DNA of 64,000 nt from Okapia johnstoni. Lineage: Eukaryota; Chordata; Mammalia; Artiodactyla; Giraffidae. The position numbers and the translations under genes were made by a program. This document shows, in pieces, positions 1 to 14,000 of this stretch. The notes under the pieces were generated by a model, which made no database searches, was not told the DNA's origin, and was given only the letters and a program-made list of their open reading frames with translations. Positions within the stretch are counted from its first letter, which is position 1. Every line of letters begins with the position of its first letter. The DNA lies in the NCBI GenBank assembly GCA_024291935.2, contig CM044310.1:85062713-85126712 (forward strand), in the 5' to 3' direction.

Positions 1-308
1 ATAGACCCTTTTGTCTGTATCTGAAGGAAATCAGTGGAAAGAATATTATTCCTTAAGGATAAAGTAAACCTGGTGAAACTTAACTTCTTCTGTTGTGCTT
101 AAGAGTATTAATTCATTTCATGATATCTTTGTAGTTATTGTGCAATTTTATAATTTTAATTGGTGATAATTGTGGGAAATAATAAAATAAAGTTATAGCC
201 TCTTTTTGTTTAAAAACCGCAATGCTTTTTAGAAGCTGTGTAAAATTTTGCCTCCCCTTAGACTTGTTTATAGTAACTCATAAAGTCATATCATGCTTTT
301 TTTTTAAG

Positions 309-412
309 TGACATTGATGTTTGGGTCCCAGAACCAGACCACTCAGAAGTTCCAGCTGAGTGGTGGGATTTTGATGCTGATAAGTCACTCCTTATTGGAG
401 TTTTTAAACATG
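309..412 (+). CDS. CHD9: CHD9 coding exon 1 of window
   Basis: The acceptor follows a long T run ending in AAG at 306-308 and the donor is GTAAGT at 413. The exon starts with the last base of a split codon, then reads [12 protein letters not shown] and the start of the [16 protein letters not shown] module, a SANT-like block conserved in CHD6-9. It ends with one base of a Gly codon. Confidence 0.93.
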
Positions 413-3400
413 GTAAGTGAGAAGTAAGATAGGTAGAGTCTTCATCTCTAAACTGTTAAGTCAGCTATGTCTTAATTTATTGATTTCCACTTACAGCTTT
501 ATTTCAGTAACACCCATATTATTGAATACACTTTATAAAGTGTGCACTCTCAAACTGTGCCTCAGTCACTGCATTTTCTTATGAGTGGGTGGCACATATA
601 AACTGCCTCTCCTGGACACTTCTCGTGTAACACTCCCTCAGGAAGGGTTTTTATGTGAAATCCATTGCATGTGATCAGTTTTTCCTCTTTTTCAGTTTAA
701 CTGATAAATTTAATCTAGATTCCTAAATATACTTATTGTCAGACCATGTAATGTTTGTGATAATTTCTAGAAAACGTTTAACCTGTATCATTTTAATATA
801 TGGTCCCTTTGGTCTAGGAACATCACCCATCATAAATGTGAGAAATACTTACATGTTTTTCTTCTTTTTATCCTTTTTACTTCCAAAATTGGTGGTCCCT
901 CTAGGTTATGAAAAGTATAACACTATCCGAGCAGACCCTGCATTGTGCTTCTTGGAAAGAGTGGGAAAACCTGATGAGAAAGCAGTTGCTGCGGAACAGA
1001 GGGCAAATGATTACATGGATGGGTACGTGCATTTCAGAAGCACAAGTTCCCCGTATATCCCTGTCAGCATCAGTGGTGTTCTTGTCAGTGATGTTTCTCT
1101 TTAAATAAAGTAGTGGTAAGAGATTTTGGAGATTACAATCCAAACGAGCTAATGATAGTCTAATAAATTAGCACTTGTCAAACAGTGTGAATGAAGAAAG
1201 AGACTGGACCCTCCCCACACCCATTCATTTGATGAGTTCTTCACTTGTCCATTCTTAGTAGTCACAGCAATTAAGACCGTAAAATTTTGGAGGTGTAAGA
1301 GGGAAGAAGAAAGCTAAGCGTACACAATTGAAGAGAAATATGTTCATTATACCTATTTCTTTACTCACCGAAAGAGAAAAGTAAGAGACTATGTTAAGAT
1401 TAATACCACATTTATAAGTGAACTTGAGGGTAAATTAGCGTAAAGTAGAACTAGCTTTCTTCTGACTTGCCGTGTAATTGCCTTCATGCTATTAGACTTG
1501 AGCTCCTATGGCTAAAGAACAGAGACTTCAGTCTGACCTTTAAAACATATTAAAAAGTACCCCATTCCAACAGTACCCCATTTGTTTGTCCAGCCAAGGG
1601 AAATTTGAAGTTCAGTACAATAATTATGGCATTTGTTGGTATTTAACAGGGATGTGGAAGATCCAGAATACAAACCTGCCCCTGCTATCTTTAAAGATGA
1701 TATAGAGGTATGCTTTGGATCATGTTTTTAAGTCATCAATTCTAGTTATCCATGTTTTCTTTTGCTTGCTTTTTCTTTTGTGTGTTTTTCTTTTATATGT
1801 TTTTATTATGCATCATTTCTCAGAAGTTAGTGACCAACTTAGGTTGCCAGACATCACAAATACGCATTTAGAATTTGCTTGATCTCCCCTTCTAGAGAAG
1901 CTGGAGACTGGTTTGGATGTATGGATGAAATGGAACTTGCCAACATGCTACACTGCTAGGAACCAAAGAAACACAGTGTTCAAGGGCAAAATCCCAAAGC
2001 AAAGTGAGAACTAGATACTAAAGGTACACAGCAACGGTTAGAAACTGTGCCTCCATAAAACAGTTTGAAATAGAGGGTAGAGCCTAGAGGAATTTTGAGC
2101 TGCTAAAGCACAGTTCTAAGTGTTCTATTTATAGAAAGTCAAAAGGAAGAAAAAGTTTTTGAAAATACAGAAAATAATCTGTTGAATTGGAGAAATGATA
2201 TTAAAAAGAGAGGAATTTCTCTAATATTTCTGAGAACATAGTAGAGACTAAACAATGCTGTGGCTGTCAGGTAGGATTTGCTGCCCTTGGTTGCTAAGGG
2301 AATGGGATATTGGTGCCTACATGGGGAAGAAAGATGAGGTTTAGGCCAGTGTGTACCAGTGAGAATGATATCCAGTAAAATCAGAACTCTTAAAGGGTAG
2401 TACTTTCTGCCAAACTGCACATGAAAACATGGAAATTTATCTCAGCATGGGCTTCAGGTAAGGAGAAAATTATCTCCCCTGAGAATTCATAACCATAGGC
2501 CTACCTTTTCTTGAGTTTATGGTTTGATTTTTTTTTTTTTTAATTTAATCTGCATGGTCCAGGATTTCTCAAGGCAAAAATTGTAAAATAAAAAGAGATC
2601 CCAAGCCGGTAATACACTTGAGGTACCTGGTGAAAGAAAACAAAGATAAAGAACTAATAGAAGAAGAAGCTTCAGTTGAGATTATATTTGCGTCCTGAAG
2701 ATAAAAGCCTTCCATGAAATAAGGTCAAAATCCAAAAATACATCTATGAGGAACAATTTACCATGAGTTAATGTTAGCAAATACAACAAAGAACAAGATT
2801 AGATCTCCAAAATTTCTAACATTAGATCTCCTGAAATAGAAAATAATTTTTTTACTGATTAAAGACATTAAAGAACTAAGAGCAGAACAAAAGAAAGCAT
2901 ATGATTTTAAAAGAGACATGTGAAGGAGAACTATATGTAACTTTAGAAGTAGAAAATACTGACCTTGAAATTTAAAACTCAACAAATAAGTTAAACCTTG
3001 TGCTGGAGAAGCAAATCAGACACAGTTCATGAGAGAAGAAATTATTTACAATATAGAGGAAATTATCCATAATGTAGCATGGTGAATCAGTTTGAGCCAA
3101 AAAGAGAGAAACCACAGTCATTTGAACAGGGAAAGCTTGATGTAAAGACTTACTGATTGTGACAGAGGAATTGAAATAATGAGAGATGGACTAGAAGGAA
3201 GTGTCGGGAACTCTAAAGAATATGAGAATAGCCACTGTTCCTAAGGCTGAGATTCAGCACCCAGGGAAGGATCCTGTCCCCACGAGGGCTGAGGGTATGG
3301 CCATAGTAAGCAGAGGACTATTATCAAAAAAATTAGAAATAACAGGTATTGGATAGTATGCAGAGAAAAGTGAAACCTTGTACATTGTTGACGGGAATGT

Positions 3401-6400
3401 AAGTTGGTGTAGCTACTATGGAAAACAGTATGGAGGTTCCATAAAAATTAAAAATTGTCATATGATCCAGCAGTCAAACTTATGGGTACTTAGCCAAAGC
3501 AAACACAAATTTGAAAAGATGTATGCACCCCCATCACATGTTGTTTCAAGTATTATTTATAATAACCAAGATGTGGTAACAGCCTAAGTGTCTCTTGATG
3601 GAAAAATGGGTAAAGAGATTGTGAGAGATATATATACGTAACGCATGTTTTCATATATATGTTCACAATGGAATATTATTCAGTCTTTAAAAAGAATGAA
3701 ATCTTCTCATTTGCAACAACATGGATGGACCTTGAGAACATTATGCTAAGTGAAATAAGTCAGAGAAAGACAAATACTGTGTGATCTCTTAATATGTGGA
3801 ATCTAAAAAAGAACATATTTTTAAACTAAATTGATAGATAAAGAGAACAGATTATGCTTGCCAGAGGCTGGAAGTTAGAGATGAGGTGGAAATGGGTGAA
3901 CTGTTTTTGGTTTGGGTTTTTTTAGTTTAAATAAATTTTTAAAATTCTATTGCAAAACAAAGTATTTTAAAGAAAATCGATTCTCTTATTGTATCTTGAC
4001 TCAGTTTCCCTGTGACAGATTTCTGTTTTCTTTTGAAAGGATGATGTTTCCTCACCAGGAGATCTTGTTATAGCAGATGGAGGTAAATAACGTTTCTTTC
4101 TTTCTTTAGTATTATTGTAAATTAGCATTCCCATGATACCATGAGATCAGTAAACTAGTACACTGTTATGTTTCAGATGTACATGAAATTTATTCAAGAC
4201 AGTTGCAATCATTATAAAACATAGTTGATTGAAAGTTTAACAATATTTTTAGTTTTTAGAACTCTAATTAAAGCTTTTTTAAAACATATTTGTTTTTGCT
4301 TTTCACTTAATCGGATTAAAAGAAAAAATTAAGTAGGGGAATTTTGCTGCTTTTGTGAGCTTCATGACAGTATCTATTTAGTTTTTTTGTGTTTGTCTTT
4401 TAGTTGTTTGTTTTTTTTTTAATTGACATGAGTTTCTTTAAATGTAGATGGTCAGCTGATGGAGGGTGATAAAATTTATTGGCCTACTCAGTCAGCTTTA
4501 ACTACCCGTTTGAGGCGTCTCATTACTGCTTATCAGCGTACTAATAAAAACAGACAAATCCAGCAGATACAACCTACTTTCCCTGTGCCTGCCAGTGTTA
4601 TGCAGCCTCTTTATGAAGAAGCCACTCTTAACCCTAAAATGGCAGCCAAGATAGAAAGACAGCAGAGGTAAGACTAAGTTTTTAATATATAGTATTTTAA
4701 TACACTATTCATTCTGAAGTCTGTTAGGCTATGATTATCTCACTTTGCTAAAAGCATATCTAGGTAGAGAAGTTGGTCAAAGCAAAATGCTTTATGCACA
4801 CATACACATGTACATAAGTATATGCACACACAAAGATGGTTAAACTAATACAGATTGCATTTTATACTTACTAGGTCTTACTTTATGTGTAATTCATGTT
4901 TATGAATAGTGAGGTGTAAGGGAAATGAAAGTGAGAACTCAACAATTAAATTATAAATGGAATGTATTTTTAAATTATTATGAAATAAATTCCATTGTGT
5001 CTTATTTTACATGATGACATTAATGAAGTACAGAATTCATGAAAGAGAAGTTCATCTCTGCTTTCTGCTTTTTATGGAGGATGAACCCTTAAAGCTACTG
5101 ATGTCAAAGGGAAGTAAATAGTAGTAGAACTTCTTGTAAGAGATCTTGTTAGGAAGACAGGCACACTTCTCTCATCCCCCAAACTTTAACTTCTTAAAAA
5201 GGATAGAATCCATGGAAAAGAATAAGAAAGTTTAGCAATAACCTGGCCTCCTTGTTAAACCTGGATCTTTGGATTTTTTCGGAAAGATAAATCATTGTTC
5301 CTTTGTTTCACTTGAGGCACATTCGTTGTAACCAGAATTTAGTCTGACACTGAAGATTTTAGCTACCCTAGATGTAATATTCAAATGCTACTACCTGTGT
5401 AAATATACTGTTTCAGTTACCTGTCCTCGCATAACCACCCATCCCAAAACACAGTGATGTAAAGCAACAGTTTTTTGTTTCTCACGATTCTATGGGTTGA
5501 CCAGGTGGTTCTTCTGTTTCCCATGGTGTTGGCTGGAGTGTGGGGAGGGTTGGAAAATCAAGAGTTAGTTGCACAGTCACGTCTAACTCTGTGATCGCAT
5601 GGACTGTAGCCCACCGGGCTCCTCTGTCCGTGGAATTCTCCAGGCAAGAATACTGGAGTGGGTTGCCATTTCCTTCTCCAGGGGATATTCCCAACCGAGG
5701 GATCAAACCTGGGTCTCATGCATTGCAGGCAGGAAGTTTCCAAGAGGGAGCATTCCAAATGGCAAAGGCAGAAGCTGCAGGTTTATTATAGCCCAGTCTC
5801 AGCAGTTACAGAGTGTCATAGCTGCCACCTCCTGTTGGTCAAAAAAATCACAGGGCCAACCAATATTTAAGGGAAATGAGTTGCATCTCTCAAATGGAAG
5901 AGTGGCAAAGAATTTGTGGCCATCTTCAGTCTGCCACATACATTTTCCCTCAGTCTGGAAGATTTAGATAATCTTGCTAAAGTTTTAGTTTAATCATAAT
6001 ATTCAGTGGCTCTTTATTTAGTACAAGGATAAAGTCTAACTTCTTAAGCCTTAATTCGAGAGTCTCTCCAGTTTAGGCCTTAGCATGCATTTATAATTTT
6101 ATTCACTACTATTTCCTCAGCCTGAATGCCCCACTTAGTCTTGATTCAATATCCTACTTAAGTTGTTCCTGTCACCGAGAATATTCTTCTTATTAACTCT
6201 TTAGTCTATACATGGCCCTACTATTCCTTCTGTGTTCAACATGAGTTCTGTATTCTCTGTTGGTTTTTTCCTGCACTAGACTAGCTCACAGTATTCTGTG
6301 TTTTCTGCACTCATATAGCACTTACCTAAATAAAACTAGTCATTTTCAAATGATAAAAGAGCCTGTAATAACATTCATCTTTTCCTTTCCATGTCTTATC

Positions 6401-9400
6401 TAAGCTGTAAATAAATGCCACTTAACTCTGTGATGCTTTTCTTGATTACTCAAGTTTGAACAAATCCTTCTATCTTCTGTGCTGTCCTGAAGTTGTGGTT
6501 TCTAAAATACATACAACTATAAAATACTACCTTATACTGTAAATATGTTTGAAATGTTTTATCTTTTTCCCGAAGGGAGGGTCATCATGTCTTATACATT
6601 CTTGTATCCCATGCATATTTTTTCACACAGTTAAGTATGCAAAAAAACCATTATTGTCTGAAGGAAAAGAAGCATGGGTAGAGATGAATCAACTAGCATT
6701 TTTAAATGTATTTATAAGGCAGTGACCCTGAATTTAATCTTTTAAAGTGTTAGGTACTTGAAATGTTTTGAATTTTACAATAGTCATTTATATTCAGCAT
6801 TAATATTATTTCCATGAGCAATGTGACTTTTTCTTTAATTCAAAATAGATGGACAAGAAGAGAAGAAGCTGATTTTTACAGAGTTGTATCTACATTTGGA
6901 GTGGTATTTGATCCTGACAGAGGCCGGTTTGATTGGACAAAATTTAGGGCTATGGCTCGGTTACATAAGAAAACTGACGATAGCTTGGAGAAATATCTGT
7001 ACGCATTCATGTCTATGTGTCGGAGGGTTTGTCGTCTTCCTTCCAAAGAAGGTATGTATAAATTTTTTTTTTCCTTTGTTTCAATCAAAGAAACAATTAA
7101 AATTCAAAAGTTCCCAGCTTTTTAATACAGTATCATCTAATTCAACATTTCACCAGTTTTTCTGAGTTGTGAATAAACTGCTTAACAGTCCTTTATTCCT
7201 TAATTCTACTATTGAAATGAGAGCTAAAGAAGATACAGGTACACATTTAATTTTGAGAAAATAGTCAGTGTTTTTATTTAGAATTAGATTTATGATTGCC
7301 GGGGGTGGGAAAATAAAGGATAGCTTTTGGTAAATAGAACTAACCGATATTTTTAGTCCATCTGATAGGAACTGTGCTGGAAGGCTTATTTAGCACAAAT
7401 GATTTTATAAGAAATGAGCCCTCTATTCAAAAGACATTTTAGTAGGAAAAACCACCCAGAGCCTTCAGAAAACAAAACAAGAGCAATTAATCAGAGCTGC
7501 TAATTCTCAGCCAATTTAATTGACTTTGAATCCCAGTTGGGGAGTTTTCATATATCCCTCACTTTTCCTCCTATAATGTTAAAATCTTATATCACTAATC
7601 ATAGTATAATTATTAGCCCAGGAAACTAACATTAGTACAATACCATTAACTAAACACCTTTTTAAGTCTTACCTGTTTTTCTACTGATGTCCTTTTTTGT
7701 TCCAAGAGCCTACATTGTATTCCATTGTTATTTTTCCTTCACCTCCTGCAGTCTATTAACACTTCCTCAGTTTGGGTTTGTTTGTTTGTCTTTAATGACC
7801 CTGATACTTTTGATCAATTTTGCCAAAAACCCTTGAATTTGGATTTGTCTTGTGTTTTCACATGATTGTGTTGAGGTTATGCCTTTTTTTTGCAAGAGTA
7901 ACTTAGAATTGATGTTGTGTCTTTCTCAGAATGTACCATCAAGGGGCTCATGATGTCAGTGTGTCTTATTACTGATGATGTAGCCCTTGATTCTTTGTTA
8001 AGCTTAGGTAGTTTCTGTTGCGTTTCTCCAGTGTAAAATTATGTTCTCCCCTGTAGTTAACAGATATCTTAAGAAGATACTTTTGAAACCACACAAATCT
8101 TGTTCTCCTCAAACTTTCATCCATTGATTTCAGTAACCATCAGTAGATCTTGTCTGCAGCAATTTCTAACTGTGCAGTTCTACTGCAAGGAAAAGTTGTT
8201 CCTTCTCCCTAGTCTACTCAATTATTTATTCATATTCACATTTATTCAAATGAGTGTTTATTTGTTTATTCTTTAGGTTATAATCCAGTTCTGTCAGTGT
8301 TAATTCTGGTGTTCAGATTGCTCCAAATCTGGCCATTAGTAGCTCTTCAGGTAGTCTCTACATTATTCCAACAAGCCTCTTATCTTTTTTTGAGTACTTC
8401 CCAACTGCCAGTATCTCTGCTGATAAAGATATGACCCCACCAAAAAGAAGAGAGTGTGGTCTGATGTTGAAATGGAACTGTCTCAGACTAGTAGTCATAC
8501 ACCGTTTGACAATTGTTCCTATCTTTATATCAAATTTTAAGAAAGACTTTGGTGTCCCTGTGAGTCCACTGTAATACTCTGAGTTACCTTAGTGCACTTA
8601 AAGATATACAGACTTAAGTTTGCTTATGGGATATTATTTTAACAGTTTTCATTTGTATTTATAAGTGAGTTTGAGTGCTTTTCTCTTTCATTAAAATGGA
8701 GTAGTGTGACATTAGCTCATAGGGAATTTCTTAACAGTACGTCCTAGTTATATTAACACACTTCCAAAGTAATCTTAATGTTTTATTTAACTTTCTATAG
8801 ATCCAGTGTTATGTGTTACATGGTTATTAATACTTCTTTCTAAAACTTACATTTTTCCTCATTTAAAAATGTTAAAATGAAATTCTGAAACGATACAATG
8901 ATACTGAGTAGATGTATATTTTAGAAGTTGCATTATTTGTTTTAAACCTATAATGAAGTATTTTTTAGGGTAATATGTTTGTTCTTGTCTCAATATAGAA
9001 TTGGTGGATCCAAGTATTTTTATCCAGCCAATCACAGAAGAACGTGCTTCTCGGACTTTATATCGCATTGAACTTCTAAGGAAAGTAAGGGAACAGGCCC
9101 TCCGACATCCACAATTGTTTGAGCGCTTGAAGCTTTGCCATCCAAATCCAGACTTACCAGTCTGGTGGGAATGTGGCTCTCATGATAGGGACTTGCTCAT
9201 TGGAGCTGCTAAACACGGGGTGAGCCGAACAGACTATCACATTCTTCGGGACCCTGAACTCTCATTTATGGCTGCTCAGAGGAACTACAGTCAAAGTAAG
9301 ATGGCTCATTCAAGGACTTCTACCCCACTTTTACAGCAATATCAAGTAGCACTTTCTGCTTCTCCTCTTACCTCTCTACCTAGGCTCCTAGATCCTAAAG

Positions 9401-10974
9401 CTGTTATTCTAGAGGATGTGAAAGTTAAAAGTGAAAACCTTAAAGAGGAGCCTCAGTCTTCTGAAGAAGAGTCTATGTCTTCTGAGGAAACCAGGACACT
9501 AATAAAGTCTGAGCCTGTAAGTCCAAAGAATGGTGTTTTACCACAGGCTACTGGAGACCAGAAATCTGGTGGAAAAGGTGAAACAGACAGACGCATGGTT
9601 GCAGCCAGAACAGAGCCTCTAACTCCAAACCCGGCTTCTAAGAAGCAGCGAGTCCACAAAAGAGGATCAGAGTCTAGTTCTGATTCTGACTCTGATTCTG
9701 AGAGATCGTCCTGTTCTTCCAGATCATCTTCTTCCTCATCTTCTTCCTCTTCATGTTCCCACTCTCGATCAGGCTCTAGCTCTTCTTCTTCCTCCTCTTG
9801 TTCTTCAGCATCATCTTCATCCTCATCCTCATCTTCCTCTTCCTCATCCTCCTCCTCATCTTCATCAGAAGAAAGTGACAGTGAAGAAGAGGAAGTCCAA
9901 AAGCGAGGTATATGCATACAGTGCTTTTGCTATTTTAAGACATTTCATATGCAAATGAGAAGTGATTCAGATTGCTTAAGCATGCTAAAAATTGTTAGTT
10001 TAAATTTTACGTGTACAGATTTTCTTAAAGAAGGTCTGCTGAAAATGCAGCTAGATTACTGGTTCATACTCTGTATTCAGTATTCACATTGCAAAATGTG
10101 TTAGTCAAACGGAGGATTAGAGACTCAGCACAATAATTTTATTTCTTTGTGATTGCCTTAAATTTAGTATTGTATTTTTCCTAAAACAAGTTGATCAGTG
10201 AGCAAATAAAGATAATAATTTTATAATAGACACCAGGCCGACTAACAAGACCCTACTTGGCCCTACTCAGAAAGATCTAGTGGAGGAACTCCAACCTGTC
10301 CGTAGAGTAGTGGTAGGTGGTCCTCTTCTGCGGGTGTCCTTGTTGCAGTCTAACAGCTCAAGTGTAAGGAAATATGAGTGAGTGTGAGTGTGTCAGTCAC
10401 TCAATCGTGTCCAACTCTTTGCCACCCCATGGATTGGGGCCCGCCAGGCTCCTCCATCCATAAGATTTTCCAGGCAAGGATACTGGAGTGGGTAGCCATT
10501 CCCTTTCCCAGGGCATCTTCCCGACCCAGGGATCGAACCCGGGTCTCCCGCATTGCAGGTGGACTCTTGACCGTCCAAGCCACTAGGGAAGACTGTAAGG
10601 AAATGAGTCAACATCAAATGGGCACAAGAGCCATCCTGATACCCACAAGAGCAAGCATCTCCTATAACAACTCCACAAGCATGACTTTCTGGGTTTTCAC
10701 ACAGGACATGCCCAATTACGAGAGTCCCCTCCTGAAAGAATGATAGCCTCCCCAAAAGATATTTGTGCCCTCCCAGTCAAGATTGGTAGACTCCTGAGTT
10801 TACCAATCAGGAGTTTATGTGTTTTCAGGGAAACAGACCTAGAGAGTTACCACAGGTCAAATCTTCTTGCAGAAAGGGATGTTTGATTAACCCTTTGCCT
10901 TCAAACTCTGTAATGCCATTTATTTGGCTTTTGCTATAATTTAAAAAATAATGAGTGCTTTATTGTATTGTAGG

Positions 10975-11013
<39 letters not shown>

Positions 11014-14000
11014 CTCAACTTTTCTTTTTCAAATATGTCTGATAATCCTAATTATATAGGATTTGAGAAGTATATGCAAAATTGTGTTACACAGTCTTTA
11101 AAACAATTATAATTGGTCATAATTATTCTTAGCAGAAGGTACCCCTCACATGAAAGCCTACGATGAAGAAAGTGTCGCATCACTGAGCACAACCCAGGAT
11201 GAAACCCAGGATAGTTTCCAGATGAACAACGGGACCGCAGAGTCTGCTTACATCCTACAGGGTGGATACATGCTGGCAGCATCATACTGGCCAAAGGTAA
11301 GTAAATCATTTCTTGCTGATATAGGTCATTTTTTAAAATATTTTTCTGTCTATCTTTAATGGTAGATATTCTTACTATGTAAAGAATCTACCTGCAAAGC
11401 GGGAGACCTGGGTTCAGTCCCTGGGTTGGGAAGATGTGCTGGAGAAGGAAATGGCTACCCACTCCAGTATTCTGGCCTGGAGAATTCCATGGACTGTATA
11501 GACCATGGGGTCGCAAAGAGTCGGACACGACTGAGCGCCTTTCACATTCTTACTGTGTAGGAAAAAAGAGTCACTATTATGTGTGGGATGACCATTTGGT
11601 GTTAGCATTAAAAGTAACAGCTATTACTGTCAACTATTACTCCGTTAGATCTATGTCCTTAAATGTATATGAGTCTCAACCTTAGAATATTCAGAAGAAA
11701 AGATAATGAATGCTATGTTCACTTACAATTCAGATGCTTCTTTATGAAATAAGTGCTTTTAAGTGGGTCTTCTTTAAGAAAATTTACGAGCCAGTTGTGA
11801 CCTAGAAAAATGTTCGTTTAAGTACTTGTACATATAGTGGTGGAAGCTCAGACTGGATTAAGACAGTTCTCCCTCCAGTATGTGACTGGATTAGTAGAAG
11901 AGTACTTAACTTTAGAAATGAGAAGAAATGAGAGAATAGAACTCTCTACTCTTCTGTATACTTGTGAGTTGTTTGAATTTTTTTATGAGGACCCTGTATT
12001 ACTCTTATAAAAACAAAAGAATAGCAAAATATCTTCTTAGTATATTTTTTAACTTCACCAATGGAAATTTATACAGAATTGTAATATATATGTGAGAAAA
12101 TGTATGCATATCAAGTATACATAAGTCGTACCAGGGATAAATCCATTAAAGCTGTGATCCCCAAAGGTCTGGCTCAATTACTGAAATTACCCTTTGATGT
12201 TCATGGTGTTGCAGGATCGTGTGATGATCAACCGGCTGGACAGTATTTGTCAAACAGTCCTGAAAGGGAAGTGGCCTTCAGCTAGAAGAAGTTATGATGC
12301 CAACGCAGTGGCTTCTTTCTATACCACAAAGCTGCTGGACAGCTCTGGTGCAGCCACAGAATATAGCGAGCCCAGCGCGCCCCCTCCTCCAGGTGCTGCA
12401 GTCAAAGAAGAACACGATCAGTCAACACAGATGTCAAAGGTGAAGAAGCATGTACGAGAAAAGGAGTTTACAGTGAAAATCAAAGACGTATGTTTATTTT
12501 TATTGCCCTAGGACCTGATTGCGATTGCGGTGTGCAGCATGCTTTTCCTGCAAATGGCTGCCTGCTCTTACTCTTACTTCCTTCACATACTTGTTTTCTG
12601 GTATTTGGATTGTTTTTTTTCTTTTTGATATCCAGGTTATTAAACTTGAATATTCTACTAGAGGGATCATCATTAAATATGTTTCTCTACCTATACTTCT
12701 GAAAATAGTCCTTCTGCTGATCAAGATGCTTTCTTAAACAGTCTGACAATTTCTTATTGTTTAGTTCTTTTATATAATATTCGAATGGTATGTCAGTGCA
12801 CTTTCTGTTTTAAACATTTAGCATGCCTTGTTATCAGTAACATTTCATTGTTCAGTATGATTTTTGAAGCTGAATTGATGCCTAAAACATGGGTAATATC
12901 TCTAAAATGTCATGTGAATAATGTACAGAGATATATGTCAATTGCTGAAAGGGTTACAATGTACTAGTCACATGAAAAGCTTGGTTTTGCTCAGAAAAGT
13001 GTATGTAATACCTAGATTTTTTTTCACTTAAAGATAGAAATTTTAATATTCATTATAGAAATTGATTAAATGTTTTTCTCTAGTTGATGTATGAACAAGA
13101 AGAGAACGTGACTGATTTTTCAGGGTTTTGACCTCACTTTTTCTAAGTAAAAAATTTCTCTTAATATACTGCAATGATTTTAATCATTTCTTTATTGATA
13201 ATGGCATCTGTTTAACAGGAAGGTGGTTTGAAGTTGACATTTCAGAAGCAAGGGCTCGCTCAGAGAAGGCCACTGGACAGTGAAGACTGTGCTCCTGGGC
13301 AGCAGCAGTACCTCACTCGACTTCGGGACCTTCAAGGTGCATCAGAGAGCAACCTCACCAGTTTCCCAAAATCTGTACCACTATCAGGTGAATATGCTAG
13401 TAATCATTGCTTCAGCATGAAATAGTCCATTCTTCCTAAATCCTTCCTAAATCCTCGCTTACTCACAGAATACTTGCAAGAACAAGATTGTTTTTACTTT
13501 AAACAGCCCTTTTATCATAAGAAAGCTCTAAAATATCACAAAATTTCTTCTTTGGAAGCAAATTCTGCCCACAATTGGTTCTTCTCAATGATTGTATTTT
13601 TGTCTTTAAAGGCATCACAGAAATAACCTAGTCAAATGTCTGCATGATAATCTTAACATTTTGAAAACAATGATAGTATCTCCCTTTGAGACTGTTTTGT
13701 TCTAACTTTTTGGCAATGTGAATCAGTAATTATTTATTAAATACTGAATTAGTGCCATGTGTTCTGTACTCTAAAGGCACTGAGGAATCCATCCATGAGA
13801 ATGTGTGTTGTTTCTGTTGATCTAGTGGTACTTTAGTTTGTCTGTGTCTCTCTTAAAGTGTGCTATCAACAATTGAGAATTTTAGTTAAGAGTAGTTGAG
13901 TCTTAAAATGTATGGACCACAACATACATCATAAAAAGATGTATCTTTTCAGTTAAAAGCAGATGAATGACTGGAATTTCCTTTGTACCTCTGTATACAT

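Larger units (their letters stand above)
413..4039 (+). other. CHD9 introns 1-3 of window: mostly unassigned AT-rich DNA
   Basis: Apart from exons at 905 and 1650 and the L1 3' end at about 3320-3915, I see no coding or repeat identity. The stretch 1860-3240 is purine-rich and could be old, decayed L1, but I cannot place it. Confidence 0.4.

Noticed and set aside
9453..9917. 154-codon acidic open frame on the minus strand
   Set aside because: It is the reverse complement of the CHD9 serine tract. TCN codons read backwards as GAN (Glu/Asp) and lack stops. No splice or family support.
9908..10104. Continuation of the CHD9 exon 7 frame to 10104
   Set aside because: The GTATAT donor at 9908 joins in phase to exon 8. 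The extra codons have no CHD9 similarity. Intron retention cannot be ruled out but is not supported.
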